A stretch of 64,000 nt of DNA from contig NZ_JAYERP010000001.1 of NCBI RefSeq assembly GCF_034718895.1, forward strand, positions 186,001 to 250,000, in the 5' to 3' direction. Origin of the DNA: Paenibacillus phoenicis. GTDB taxonomy: Bacteria > Bacillota > Bacilli > Paenibacillales > Paenibacillaceae. Position numbers and translations under genes: made by a program. The first letter of the stretch is position 1; each line of letters opens with the position of its first letter. Below, piece after piece: positions 52,881 through 62,229 of this stretch. The notes under the pieces are model-generated. The model was not told where the DNA came from and ran no database searches. It saw nothing but the letters and a program-made list of their open reading frames with translations.

Positions 52881-53965
52881 GTAAACAATTGCGTATCGGC
52901 ATTATTGGAAGTGGCGGAATTGCCAAAGCCCACGTAGCGGCTTACCGGAAGCTTCCGTTCGTAGAGATCGTGGCAGTCGCCGACGTGATTCCGGGCAAAG
53001 CCGCGGATTTCGTGGAGGCGCTGCAATTGGTTGGCGCAGCAGCCTATGACGGCCATCGCAAGCTGCTCGAGCAAGAGTTGGATGCCGTCAGCATCTGTAC
53101 GCCAAACGTCTCGCACCATGAGACAACGGTCGATTCGCTGAAGGCGGGCAAGCAAGTGCTGCTGGAGAAGCCGATGTCCGTCACGTTGGCGGAGGCGCTG
53201 GAAATGACCCAGGTTGCGCGCGACACCGGCAACATGTTGTCCATCGGGTTCCAGCCCCGCTATGACCCGAATATGAAGCTGCTGCAGGAAATTGTGCAAT
53301 CCGGGCGTTTGGGCAAGGTCTACTACGCCGAGACGGGCGGCGGCCGTCGGCGTGGCATGCCGGGAGGCACGTTTATCAGCAAGAAGCTGGCGGGAGCCGG
53401 GGCGATGGCAGACATCGGCTGCTATTCGCTGGACATGGCGCTGAATACGCTGGGGTATCCTCGTCCGCTTTCGGTATCTGCTTTTACGTCGAACCATTTT
53501 GGCCGTAACCCGCTCTATCATCCTGAAGCGTCCAGATTCGAGGTAGAGGACTTTGGCGTGGCGATGGTTCGCTTCGAGAACGATCTTGTGTTGCAGTTCA
53601 AAATCTCCTGGGCGATGCACATGGACACGTTAGGCGCAACGATGTTCCTTGGTACCGATGCGGGGCTCAAAATCACGCCGGCAGGCAGCGGTCCATGGTC
53701 CGGCGTATGGGACGGCTCGGTAGGTTCAGTTACGCTGTACCACGACGAATACGGCCGTAACACCCAGACCCCGATTCCACTCATTGAGCACAAATTGAAC
53801 CTGTTCGACGAGAAGGTCCGAGACTTCGCAGAAGCGGTTCGCGACGGTCGTCCTGCGCCGATCCCCGGCGAGCAAATTTTGATCCAACAGGCGATTATCG
53901 ACGGCGTGCTGCGTTCCGCTGAATTGGGCCGCGAGGTGTCTGTAGAACTGCCGCGAAATGATTAA
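52877..53965 (+). CDS. Gfo/Idh/MocA-family oxidoreductase
   Basis: A 362-residue dehydrogenase with a canonical Rossmann start (RIGIIGSGGIAKAHVAAY), CTPNVSHHETTVDSLKAGK, VLLEKPMSVTLAEA (EKP motif) and GAMADIGCYSLDMALNTLG. It is translationally coupled to the AraC gene (ATGA overlap). Paired Gfo/Idh enzymes in Paenibacillus often serve sugar or inositol breakdown; the exact substrate is not evident. Confidence 0.92.
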   Translation: MSKQLRIGIIGSGGIAKAHVAAYRKLPFVEIVAVADVIPGKAADFVEALQLVGAAAYDGHRKLLEQELDAVSICTPNVSHHETTVDSLKAGKQVLLEKPMSVTLAEALEMTQVARDTGNMLSIGFQPRYDPNMKLLQEIVQSGRLGKVYYAETGGGRRRGMPGGTFISKKLAGAGAMADIGCYSLDMALNTLGYPRPLSVSAFTSNHFGRNPLYHPEASRFEVEDFGVAMVRFENDLVLQFKISWAMHMDTLGATMFLGTDAGLKITPAGSGPWSGVWDGSVGSVTLYHDEYGRNTQTPIPLIEHKLNLFDEKVRDFAEAVRDGRPAPIPGEQILIQQAIIDGVLRSAELGREVSVELPRND

Positions 53966-53991
53966 TCTATCATCGATATAAAGCATATCTC

Positions 53992-54027
53992 AACAGTCCC
54001 TGCGCTTCTTGGCAGGGGCTGTTTATG
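53992..54027 (+). terminator. Terminator after the Gfo/Idh-AraC unit
   Basis: ACAGTCCCTGC pairs with GCAGGGGCTGT and is followed by TTATGTT. Confidence 0.8.
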
Positions 54028-54123
54028 TTATGTCCCAGAAATGAGGGGGGAGGCAGGATTCAAGAGACTTCTTGTCGAACTATAGAACTATATAAGGGAT
54101 TTTATGGAAAAGGAGGGATATAT

Positions 54124-54150
54124 ATGATTGCAAATCGATCTTTTATCTAA
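54124..54150 (+). other. Eight-codon mini-ORF with a perfect RBS
   Basis: AAAAGGAGGGATATAT precedes an ATG whose frame reads MIANRSFI and stops. It lies 110 bases before the permease gene. It may be a leader peptide or the remnant of a lost gene. Confidence 0.35.
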
Positions 54151-54260
54151 CATATCGTGAAAACTATGAAAATTTAACATTCGATTTACAATGATATAAG
54201 CCATCTTTCATTTCATCTATGTTAGAATAAGTGACAAATTAGGGGTTCAGGAGGATGCGG

Positions 54261-55232
54261 ATGTGGACTTATCTGATTCGCCGTGCCATTTATTCGGTGA
54301 TTGTGTTATTTATCGTCATGAGCGTATGTTTTTGTGCGATGCGTTTTATGCCAGGGAACATCTGGTCCCTAAGCATTGGGATGACCGAAGAGCAGCTCCA
54401 ATTCGCAAACGAACAGAAAGCTCTCTATGGTCTGGACTTGCCCATTTACCAGCAATATCTCCGGTGGATCAATGACCTGCTGCATGGGAACTTTGGTCTG
54501 GATTATAACCAGATCCCAATTAATCTGTACATCTGGAGATATGTCTGGAACAGCTTCACCTTGTTAGGCACGTCCATGATCATTGCTTTGATGATCGCTA
54601 TTCCGTGGGGAATCTATAACAGCAGACGGCAGGATGGGCTATCGGATAAACTTGGCCTGATCCTAAGCCTGGTTGGGTACAGCATTCCCGCGTTTGTGCT
54701 GGGGCATTGGCTGCAGGAGATTTTTGCCTTCAAATTGTTCTGGTTCCCGCCAAGCAGCATGCATGCTCCAAACAAAAAGGGGGACTGGATTGATCTTATC
54801 TACCACATGGTTCTTCCCGTGGCCACAGTTACGATCGGACTGATTGCTTATTATATGAAAATGGTTCGCACCAGCATGATTGAGGTGCTGCCTTCCGAAT
54901 TTCTGAGTCTGGCCCGCGCGAAAGGGGTCTCGGAACGAAGAGTCACCTATCGACATGCATTAAGAGTCGCTGTAGTCCCCGTCATTACCATCATCATGCT
55001 GGATTTGCCGACCCTGATATCGGGTGCCGCGGTGGTCGAGAATGTTTTTAACTGGGGAGGTATAGGAAGCTTGGCGGTATTTTCCGCGCAATCCCGGAAC
55101 TATCCCGTGTTGCTCATGATCATCTTAATCATCTCTGCATTTGTAGTGGTTGCCAACTTTCTGGCTGACCTGCTCTATACAATCGTCGATCCTCGGGTGA
55201 AGATCCATCGAAAGGGCATCCTGCGGCAATGA
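54261..55232 (+). CDS. OppB/DppB-type ABC transporter permease (orphan)
   Basis: A 323-residue inner-membrane permease with six spans. The N-terminal family signature is MWTYLIRRAIYSVIVLFIVM, the binding-protein-dependent EAA loop is EFLSLARAKGVSERRVTYRH, and AVVENVFNWGGIGSLA is near the end. The start is the ATG at 54261, six bases after AGGAGG; the ATG at 54255 abuts the RBS. Peptide or nickel systems normally have OppC, two ATPases and a binding protein; none is adjacent. Its stop abuts the stop of the convergent regulator gene. Confidence 0.9.
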   Translation: MWTYLIRRAIYSVIVLFIVMSVCFCAMRFMPGNIWSLSIGMTEEQLQFANEQKALYGLDLPIYQQYLRWINDLLHGNFGLDYNQIPINLYIWRYVWNSFTLLGTSMIIALMIAIPWGIYNSRRQDGLSDKLGLILSLVGYSIPAFVLGHWLQEIFAFKLFWFPPSSMHAPNKKGDWIDLIYHMVLPVATVTIGLIAYYMKMVRTSMIEVLPSEFLSLARAKGVSERRVTYRHALRVAVVPVITIIMLDLPTLISGAAVVENVFNWGGIGSLAVFSAQSRNYPVLLMIILIISAFVVVANFLADLLYTIVDPRVKIHRKGILRQ

Positions 55233-56855
55233 TCAGCCGGAAGGCAACGAGCTGTTCAAGCGCTGCATGAACTCCCGCGGCGATATGCCTTCTACTTTTT
55301 TGAACACTTTGCTGAAATAAAACGCACTTTCATACCCCAGCTTCTGCGAGATTTCATAAATGCGCCCTTCACCGCGAACCATCATTTCCTTAGCGGCTGC
55401 GATTTTAGTCTCCGTGACGTATTCCACGAAATTGATTTTGGCCGTTTTGGAGAAGAGATGGCTTAAGTAATTGGGGCTGAAGTTAAAAACATCCGCCACC
55501 TGATTTAAGGACAGCTTACTGTTCAAGTTCCGTTTCACATAGTCCTGCACGTTCCGCACGATTTGCTCCTTGTAACTTTGTTTGCGGGAAGACAGGATTT
55601 CGCAGCAACCGTCCCGAAATTGCACGAGCCAATCGATCACGCCTTGGGTTGTTTGCTTTTTATAGATCGCGCGGTACCCCTCCGGCTCATTCTCGAAAAT
55701 TTGCTCAACCACGTTCTCGCCGTCTGCCAGCAAAGAGGTGGCCATATATAAAATATTGCAAGCCGCATCGGTAGCGGGTACAAGTAACTCCGGCCGGCCA
55801 TTAAACCGATCAATGAGATTCGTGATCATGGTGTGCAATGCGTGGGTATCCAGTTCTTCAAAGGCGCGGCGGATCTCCGAACGGGAGACGATGGCATCGA
55901 CTCCTGGGGAAGCGAGATTCTCCGCTTCGCTCTGGGTGAAGAAGACAAACGATTGCTGATCGAGGGCAAACGGCAACGCCCGCCGGGCAGCCAGGTAGCT
56001 TACATGCAGCAGGTACGGGTCCTCCACGGCATTCCCAACCGCGCCGATGATTTTTACATTGAAATAGGAATGGAGCACCTCTGCCATATGGTGCAGGAGC
56101 TCCTCCACTTCCGGCATCCAGTGGTTCGGATCTGGATCTGACAGGGGCAGCACAATTGCAAAGTTCCGCAAATCCAGGCTGGTTACGAAGCAGGGCCGCG
56201 ACGAGGCGAGTGTATCCTTAGCCATCTGCACCGTGCTGGAGCACAAAGCGACCAGCTTATCCCCGCGCGGAGGGACGCTCTCCGGTCCCTGAATCCGGCA
56301 GGAGCAGACGAGGTGGGCAGGAGCGGATAAATCCAGCTCAAGATCGTCTCGTTGCAGCAGGAACTGATTTTTGTTCTCGAACAGCTGATTAAACAGGCGG
56401 ATAAAAAATTTATCGCGCAGCGCATGCAAATTGCTGCGGTACAGCATACTCGGGTAACTCTCCACGGTTTGGTATTCCCCCAACATGGCAACGGCCTTCT
56501 GAACGGATTCGGCCAGGATCTGCGGGGTTAGCTCCAGCTTGACTAAATAATCCGCTGCCTGAAGATGAATGGCGCGACGTGCGTATTCAAATTCCTCATA
56601 GCTCGTTAAGAAGATGAAGAGCGGTATCCGGCCATATTTGTCGCGTACGGATTCAGCGACCTGCAGACCGGTTTTGACCGGCATCTTAATGTCGGAAATG
56701 ACCAGGTCAGGACGCAACGATTCGATCATTTCCTCTGCCTGAGCACCGTTGTGGGCAATGCCCACGATTTCGATCTGATAATCTTCCCATTTGAGCATGG
56801 ACTGCAGGCCGATACAGACGAGTGCCTCATCATCGGCAATCAGCATTTTAATCAT
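55233..56855 (-). CDS. YesN-type response regulator with AraC DNA-binding domain
   Basis: A 540-residue two-component regulator. The receiver domain (1-120) has DDEALVCIG, the phospho-acceptor Asp in DLVISDIKMP and the Lys of YLVKLE. A middle region of about 300 residues has no clear match. The C-terminal AraC pair of helix-turn-helix motifs (about 430-535) is clear: KLSLNQVADVFNFSPNYLSH and SQKLGYESAFYFSKVFKKVE. It is co-directional with the YesM-type kinase 53 bases upstream, its likely partner. GGGAGG is upstream of the ATG. Confidence 0.93.
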   Translation of the reverse strand: MIKMLIADDEALVCIGLQSMLKWEDYQIEIVGIAHNGAQAEEMIESLRPDLVISDIKMPVKTGLQVAESVRDKYGRIPLFIFLTSYEEFEYARRAIHLQAADYLVKLELTPQILAESVQKAVAMLGEYQTVESYPSMLYRSNLHALRDKFFIRLFNQLFENKNQFLLQRDDLELDLSAPAHLVCSCRIQGPESVPPRGDKLVALCSSTVQMAKDTLASSRPCFVTSLDLRNFAIVLPLSDPDPNHWMPEVEELLHHMAEVLHSYFNVKIIGAVGNAVEDPYLLHVSYLAARRALPFALDQQSFVFFTQSEAENLASPGVDAIVSRSEIRRAFEELDTHALHTMITNLIDRFNGRPELLVPATDAACNILYMATSLLADGENVVEQIFENEPEGYRAIYKKQTTQGVIDWLVQFRDGCCEILSSRKQSYKEQIVRNVQDYVKRNLNSKLSLNQVADVFNFSPNYLSHLFSKTAKINFVEYVTETKIAAAKEMMVRGEGRIYEISQKLGYESAFYFSKVFKKVEGISPREFMQRLNSSLPSG

Positions 56856-56908
56856 ACGATCACTTCCTCCCGTGGTTTACGATAGCGACAAGTTGTCAAA
56901 GTTGGAGG

Positions 56909-58738
56909 TCAAGACTTCCGGCAGGGCAACAGCAAATGCATTCTCGTAAATTCGTTCAACTTGCTTTCGATCGAGAGGCCGTATCGATCCCCAAAGGTCA
57001 GACGCAGCCGATCGTGTACGCTGCGGAGCCCGATATTTTCGAACAGGCCTTTGGAGCCGGGTTCTTCTTGCTTGGACAAAATCGCCTCAATTTGGGCTTC
57101 ACTCATTCCCACGCCGTTATCCTCAATCGTAATCCGCATGTCATACCCGCTCTTGGCCACAGACACCGTGATGTTGCCGCGCCCCTTCGGTTCGATTCCA
57201 TGAAAAATCGCATTCTCCACCAGCGGCTGCAGTGTAAAGCGGGGAACCAGACTGGAAAGGAGCTCCTCGTTATCAATGATTTGTTCCATTGTAATCGTGC
57301 CGCCGTAGCGATATTTCTGAATGAGGAAATAGTCATTCATCAGGCTAAGCTCTTCCTGCAGCGGAACCAGCTTGCGTTGATCTTTGGCGATGCTGCGCAG
57401 CAGCCGCGATAAGGAGGTGACCATATCTGCGATACCCGTAGCGTTCTGAATCGTAGCCATCCATCTTATCGAGTTCAGGGTATTATAGAGAAAATGAGGA
57501 CTGATCTGGCTTTGCAGCATGCGATATTCCAGTTCCTGCTTCTGCTTCTCGTCCGCGACACGAGATTCCATCAGCGTCAAAATATCCTGGGACAACCGAT
57601 TGATGCCGCGTCCCACATCCCCGAGCTCGCTGTTCCATTCAATATTCCGGTCGATAAAGAAATTGCCTTGCGCGATCTTATCAATCCGTTTGCGCAGCTT
57701 CTCCACGGGCAGGCTGATGGTGCGGGTTAAATACAACATAATAAATCCGCTTAATGCCAGCACCAGCACAGAAACGCCAATCATCAGCAGTAGCCAAGCG
57801 TTGAGCTGTGGAGCAAATTGCTTCTTGTCCAGCGTTTGGGCGAGTCTGACGCCTTCCCGCACCGGATAGGACACCGAGATGAGGCGTTCCCCGTCCTGCT
57901 CCATCCACTCGAGCTTGGTGAGCGCCCCGGTGGCTTCACTTTGATCATACGGCAACAATGTGTAAGGGCTTTCGATTTCCTGCACTTTGTCCCCTTCGAT
58001 CCGGTACGTTTGGCTGCCAAGGGAGAGCAGCAATTCCGAGCCCTCCGGCAGACTGTAGCCTTTAAGCTTATCGGTGATCACGGAGGTGTTCGCCAGAAGA
58101 TAGACCGTCCCAATGCGTGCAGCCCGTTCACCGTAAATTGGCAGAACGATGGGGATGCCGCTGGAGCGGGAGAACGGGTCCTGGATCACGCGCTCCCAAG
58201 CTTCCTTCGCATCTGGAACCAGACCGGGAAGCTGGGTTATATTATGAATATTCAACGGAACTGAAGCGCTTCCAGAATTGTCGACCTGAATGAACTTATC
58301 TTGGTGATCCGTGATGATCAGGCGGCGCACGTAGCTGTTGGACCGATTCACTCGGAAATCCTCCTGCATCGATAAGAAGGCGTTCAGCCCGTCTCTGGCG
58401 CTGGCGTCCGGTGAGATAAAATAGTCCTGAATCAGCTGATTGGTAGGCGAGTTCGTACTGCTGGTCAAAGCCAAAGTATACAAGTTATTTAAATCTTGAT
58501 CGATGATATGAGAGACGAGTTGCAGGTTAAATTCTGTCGCCTGAATGGTGGTTTTCCGTTGAAAATACGAGATCAGCTCGTAGCTGAAAAAAGACAGAAT
58601 TCCTGCGATCAGCAAGGCAAACACGGTCATGATCAGGATGATCCGGCTTTTGATAGTGGCTTTTCTTGCGCGCGTGTCGATCACCTCATCCGGAGTAAGA
58701 TCAATGCGAGTTTTAACCGATATAGATAACAATAACAT
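56909..58738 (-). CDS. YesM-type sensor histidine kinase
   Basis: About 609 residues. Span 1 (VFALLIAGILSFFSYELISY) is followed by an extracytoplasmic Cache-like domain, span 2 (LLLMIGVSVLVLALSGFIML), HAMP, the His_kinase motif QISPHFLYNTLNSIRW (phospho-His) and an ATPase with DNGVGM. The start is uncertain. The frame is open to 58780, but that ATG abuts an operator-like repeat and has no RBS; the ATG at 58738 or a GTG at 58684 are possible. The sensor probably detects extracellular sugar or its binding protein and activates the divergent importer through the YesN-type regulator. Confidence 0.9.
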   Translation of the reverse strand: MLLLSISVKTRIDLTPDEVIDTRARKATIKSRIILIMTVFALLIAGILSFFSYELISYFQRKTTIQATEFNLQLVSHIIDQDLNNLYTLALTSSTNSPTNQLIQDYFISPDASARDGLNAFLSMQEDFRVNRSNSYVRRLIITDHQDKFIQVDNSGSASVPLNIHNITQLPGLVPDAKEAWERVIQDPFSRSSGIPIVLPIYGERAARIGTVYLLANTSVITDKLKGYSLPEGSELLLSLGSQTYRIEGDKVQEIESPYTLLPYDQSEATGALTKLEWMEQDGERLISVSYPVREGVRLAQTLDKKQFAPQLNAWLLLMIGVSVLVLALSGFIMLYLTRTISLPVEKLRKRIDKIAQGNFFIDRNIEWNSELGDVGRGINRLSQDILTLMESRVADEKQKQELEYRMLQSQISPHFLYNTLNSIRWMATIQNATGIADMVTSLSRLLRSIAKDQRKLVPLQEELSLMNDYFLIQKYRYGGTITMEQIIDNEELLSSLVPRFTLQPLVENAIFHGIEPKGRGNITVSVAKSGYDMRITIEDNGVGMSEAQIEAILSKQEEPGSKGLFENIGLRSVHDRLRLTFGDRYGLSIESKLNEFTRMHLLLPCRKS

Positions 58739-58780
58739 GAGTTGACATCGTCGGTAGCGGTAAGGTTCATAAACAACCAT

Positions 58781-58865
58781 TTTTACATCTTTTGAGTATG
58801 ATTTTACAGCTTTTCATCCATTTCTTGAAGAACCAAATAGAAAAGTGTAGGAAAAGAACGTAAAA
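58781..58865 (+). promoter_or_regulatory. YesN/AraC-type operator: 21-bp-spaced direct repeats plus inverted copy
   Basis: TTTTACATCTTTT (58781-58793) recurs as TTTTACAGCTTTT (58802-58814), 12 of 13 bases alike and exactly 21 bases (two helical turns) apart. A looser inverted copy, AAAAGAACGTAAAA, is at 58852-58865. They lie between the divergent kinase and binding-protein genes. Confidence 0.55.
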
Positions 58866-58961
58866 ATGTATGCCCTTTCATTTTAGATTTCGATACCATG
58901 AACCTAAGGATTCGGCGCTGCCGATCTGGAAGTTCAAAACAGGAGGAAAAGGGGTTTGAAG

Positions 58962-60305
58962 ATGAGACGAAAGAAAGTATTCGGTATTACCTTGGCGGCC
59001 GTTCTTCTTATAGGTCTGCTGGCAGGTTGTTCCGGCAACAACGGAAACTCAGGCAAAGCGAATACCACAGAGCCTCAAACGAACAATTCTGCAAGCGTTT
59101 CCAATGAGACAAGCGATAAGCCGGTCACACTGAAATGGGCGCTGTGGGATTGGGAAGCCACTGCTTACTACCAGCCTTTGATCGATGCTTATAAGAAAGA
59201 CCATCCGAACGTAACGATCGAATATGTTGACCTTGGCTCTACCGACTACATGACGATGCTCAGTACGCAGCTCTCCGGTGGGGCTGACCTGGATATTCTG
59301 ACCATCAAGGACATCCCGGGCTACGTCAACCTGGTGAAGCAGAACCATCTGGAACCGCTGAAGAGCTTCATTGACACTCAAGGCATTGATACTTCCCTCT
59401 ATGGCGGAACGGTAGAACAAATTCAAATGAACGGCGATGTGTTCGCACTGCCTTTCCGCAGTGACTTCTGGGTCGTTTACTATAACAAGGACCTGTTTGA
59501 CAAAGCCGGAGTTCCTTATCCTACCAACGATATGACACTGGATCAATACGACGAGTTGGCCCGGAAAATGACGTCCGGCAGCGGCTCGGAAAAAGTATAC
59601 GGCGCGCACTACCACACTTGGCGCAGTGCAGTACAGTTGTTCGGCATCCTGGACGGCAAGAACACCATCGTGGATGGAAATTATCAATTTTTGAAACCAA
59701 TTTACGAACGAATTCTGAAACAGCAAGACGACGGCATCGTGATGGACTACGCTACGTTAAAAACCTCCAGCACTCACTATTCCGGCGTATTCTACAATAA
59801 CTCCGTTGCGATGATGAACATGGGCAGCTGGTTTATCGCTACGCAAATTGAGAAAGTGAAGAGCGGCGAATCCCAGGCTACCAACTGGGGGATCGTGAAA
59901 TATCCGCATCCGGACGGCGTACCTGCCGGAACAACGCTGGGGACCATTACTTCCCTGGCTGTAAACCAAAAGTCCGCTAACAAAGATGCCGCTTTAGATT
60001 TCTTGAAATTCGTTACCGGTGAAGAAGGTGCAGCAGTGATCGCATCCACAGGTACGATTCCGGCGATCAAGAACGATGAAGTGGTTAGCTCCATCGCTTC
60101 CATGGACGGCTTCCCGACGGACGAGAACAGCAAAGCAGCTCTCACGACCGAGAGAACTTATCTGGAAATGCCGCTGCATGAGAAGAGTGCGGACATCGAG
60201 GTCGTTCTGAACGAAGCACACGACAACATCATGACGAAAAATGCGACCATCGACGAAGGATTGGCAGATATGGAGAAACGGGTGCAAGAGGTACTTAATA
60301 ACTAA
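58962..60305 (+). CDS. Extracellular sugar-binding lipoprotein (ABC importer)
   Basis: A 447-residue family-1 solute-binding protein. The signal peptide ends in the lipobox LLAGC (Cys23). The mature part has KWALWDWEATAYYQPLIDAY, FALPFRSDFWVVYYNKDLFD and LGTITSLAVNQKSANKDAAL, typical of oligosaccharide binders. It captures a sugar for the two permeases that follow. The start is the ATG at 58962 (AAAAGGGG upstream); a TTG at 58956, with AGGAGG nine bases upstream, is about equally possible. No ATPase gene is present; a shared MsmX-type ATPase is likely. Confidence 0.93.
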   Translation: MRRKKVFGITLAAVLLIGLLAGCSGNNGNSGKANTTEPQTNNSASVSNETSDKPVTLKWALWDWEATAYYQPLIDAYKKDHPNVTIEYVDLGSTDYMTMLSTQLSGGADLDILTIKDIPGYVNLVKQNHLEPLKSFIDTQGIDTSLYGGTVEQIQMNGDVFALPFRSDFWVVYYNKDLFDKAGVPYPTNDMTLDQYDELARKMTSGSGSEKVYGAHYHTWRSAVQLFGILDGKNTIVDGNYQFLKPIYERILKQQDDGIVMDYATLKTSSTHYSGVFYNNSVAMMNMGSWFIATQIEKVKSGESQATNWGIVKYPHPDGVPAGTTLGTITSLAVNQKSANKDAALDFLKFVTGEEGAAVIASTGTIPAIKNDEVVSSIASMDGFPTDENSKAALTTERTYLEMPLHEKSADIEVVLNEAHDNIMTKNATIDEGLADMEKRVQEVLNN

Positions 60306-60335
60306 TCTGATCTCGCATGAGATTTCGATGCTGCC

Positions 60336-60368
60336 AGGGGCGGGCCTTATGAGCCCGCCTTTTTTTCC
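60336..60368 (+). terminator. Terminator/attenuator between binding-protein and permease genes
   Basis: GGCGGGC pairs with GCCCGCC and is followed by seven T. It would make binding protein in excess over permeases. Confidence 0.85.
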
Positions 60369-60404
60369 CAATGCTCTAGCACAAGTAGGTTTGGAGGAGA
60401 AATC

Positions 60405-61343
60405 ATGCAGAATGAACCCGTGTTAGGAACGAAAGCAGTTAAAAGAAGCGCGTTGTCTAAGAACGTCAAAGATCATTTGGTGGCGTACAGCTTCATTGCC
60501 CCCAACTTCATTGGCTTTGCCGTGTTTACGCTGGTGCCGATGGTTTATGCGTTTGTACTCGCTTTTGTGAAATGGGACGGGGCTAACCCGATGGAGTACG
60601 TGGGATTGCGTAACTTCTCCCGGCTGTTGCAGGACAGCACCTTTCACAAGGCGTTCTGGAACACCATTATTTATACGATTGGCGTGGTGCCGTTAACGAT
60701 GGTGTGTGCGCTGGCACTGGCGATCCTGCTTAATCAGAAGCTGTTTGGCCGCAACTTTATGCGGACCGTGTTCTTCTTCCCCTATGTCGCTTCACTGGTT
60801 GCCGTGGCAGCCGTTTGGAATTTCGTGTTCAGCCCCACGATGGGGCCGGTAAACAATCTGCTGCACGCGATCACCGGCATCCCCATTGAGGATTTGCCCC
60901 GTTGGGCGGCAGATAAAGATTGGGCGATGTTTACGGTCATTCTTTTTACAGTGTGGAAAAATATGGGTTACTACATGGTCATTTATTTGGCAGGTTTGCA
61001 GGGAGTAAATCCTGAGCTGTATGAAGCTGCCGAGCTGGACGGGGCGGGACCATGGAAAAGATTTGTCAACGTGACAATCCCGCAGCTGGCACCTACTACG
61101 TTCTTTGTCCTGATGATTCTGATCATCAACTCGTTTAAAGTGTACGACATCTTTATCAACTTGTTTGCCGGTGCCGATAATCAACTGAACAATTCGACCC
61201 GGGTACTTGTTTATCAAATCTACAATACCGCGTTCCGCTCGCTGGATTACGGGTACGCCAGCGCCATGGCGATCGTGCTGTTCCTGCTCGTTCTGGGGAT
61301 TACACTGATTCAGTTCCAGGGCGAGAAGAAGTACGGACAATAG
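60405..61343 (+). CDS. Sugar ABC transporter permease (MalF/UgpA type)
   Basis: A 312-residue inner-membrane permease with six spans. It has SFIAPNFIGFAVFTLVPMVY at span 1 and the EAA loop YEAAELDGAGPWKRFVNVTI that docks the ATPase. The RBS TGGAGGAG is upstream. It forms a heterodimer with the next gene product. Confidence 0.95.
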   Translation: MQNEPVLGTKAVKRSALSKNVKDHLVAYSFIAPNFIGFAVFTLVPMVYAFVLAFVKWDGANPMEYVGLRNFSRLLQDSTFHKAFWNTIIYTIGVVPLTMVCALALAILLNQKLFGRNFMRTVFFFPYVASLVAVAAVWNFVFSPTMGPVNNLLHAITGIPIEDLPRWAADKDWAMFTVILFTVWKNMGYYMVIYLAGLQGVNPELYEAAELDGAGPWKRFVNVTIPQLAPTTFFVLMILIINSFKVYDIFINLFAGADNQLNNSTRVLVYQIYNTAFRSLDYGYASAMAIVLFLLVLGITLIQFQGEKKYGQ

Positions 61344-61355
61344 GAGGATGCAAAA

Positions 61356-62195
61356 ATGACAGGAGCTAACAAACAAGTCAAAACCGTTGCCAAGATTTTT
61401 GCGTACCTGGTGCTCGCGGTCGTTGTGCTATGCATGCTTGTTCCTTACGCGTGGATGCTGTCGTCCTCGCTGAAATTAAATAAGGATGTATTCTCGTTCC
61501 CGATGCAGTGGATCCCGGATGCTCCAAGATGGCAGAACTACGTGGAGATCTGGACGCGGATCCCGCTCGGCCGGTTTATATACAACACGGCGAAGCTCTC
61601 GGTGATCGTTACTTTGCTGCAACTGCTGACTTCCAGCTTTGCGGCATATGCGTTCTCGAAGCTGCGGTTCAAAGGGAGACATGCGTTGTTTCTCGGCTAT
61701 ATTGCGACTATTGCCATTCCGTGGCAAGCCTACATGGTTCCGCAGTTTATCATGATGCGTTCCATGGGGTTAAACAACACTCATCTTGCGATTATTTTTC
61801 TACAGGCGTTTTCGGCGTTTGGCGTGTTTTTGATGCGTCAGTTCTATCAAGGCATTCCGGATGAGCTCTGCGAAGCGGCACGGATTGACGGACTTAATGA
61901 ATATGGGATCTGGGCCAAAATCATGCTTCCGCTCTCAAAGCCGGCGCTGTCCACGCTGACGATCTTCACGTTCGTCAATACGTGGAACGATTTCCTTGGG
62001 CCGATGATTTACTTGACCAAGACGGAGCTCAAAACGATCCAAATCGGCTTGCGGATGTTCATTACGCAATATTCCGCTGAATATGGGTTAATTATGGCCG
62101 CCAGCGTCATTTCGATCATTCCGGTGCTGATCGTCTTCCTCGCGCTGCAAAAATATTTTGTCCAAGGTGTGGCCTCGTCCGGCATCAAGGGGTAA
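61356..62195 (+). CDS. Carbohydrate ABC transporter permease (MalG/UgpE type)
   Basis: A 279-residue permease with six spans. It has VLCMLVPYAWMLSSSLK near the start, the EAA loop CEAARIDGLNEYGIWAKIML, and ends with KYFVQGVASSGIKG, the usual MalG-type end. It is translated 12 bases after the first permease with GGAGG upstream. Confidence 0.95.
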   Translation: MTGANKQVKTVAKIFAYLVLAVVVLCMLVPYAWMLSSSLKLNKDVFSFPMQWIPDAPRWQNYVEIWTRIPLGRFIYNTAKLSVIVTLLQLLTSSFAAYAFSKLRFKGRHALFLGYIATIAIPWQAYMVPQFIMMRSMGLNNTHLAIIFLQAFSAFGVFLMRQFYQGIPDELCEAARIDGLNEYGIWAKIMLPLSKPALSTLTIFTFVNTWNDFLGPMIYLTKTELKTIQIGLRMFITQYSAEYGLIMAASVISIIPVLIVFLALQKYFVQGVASSGIKG

Positions 62196-62229
62196 TAAAT
62201 GGTAGTCTCGGATGAAAGGAGCTGAAGTA

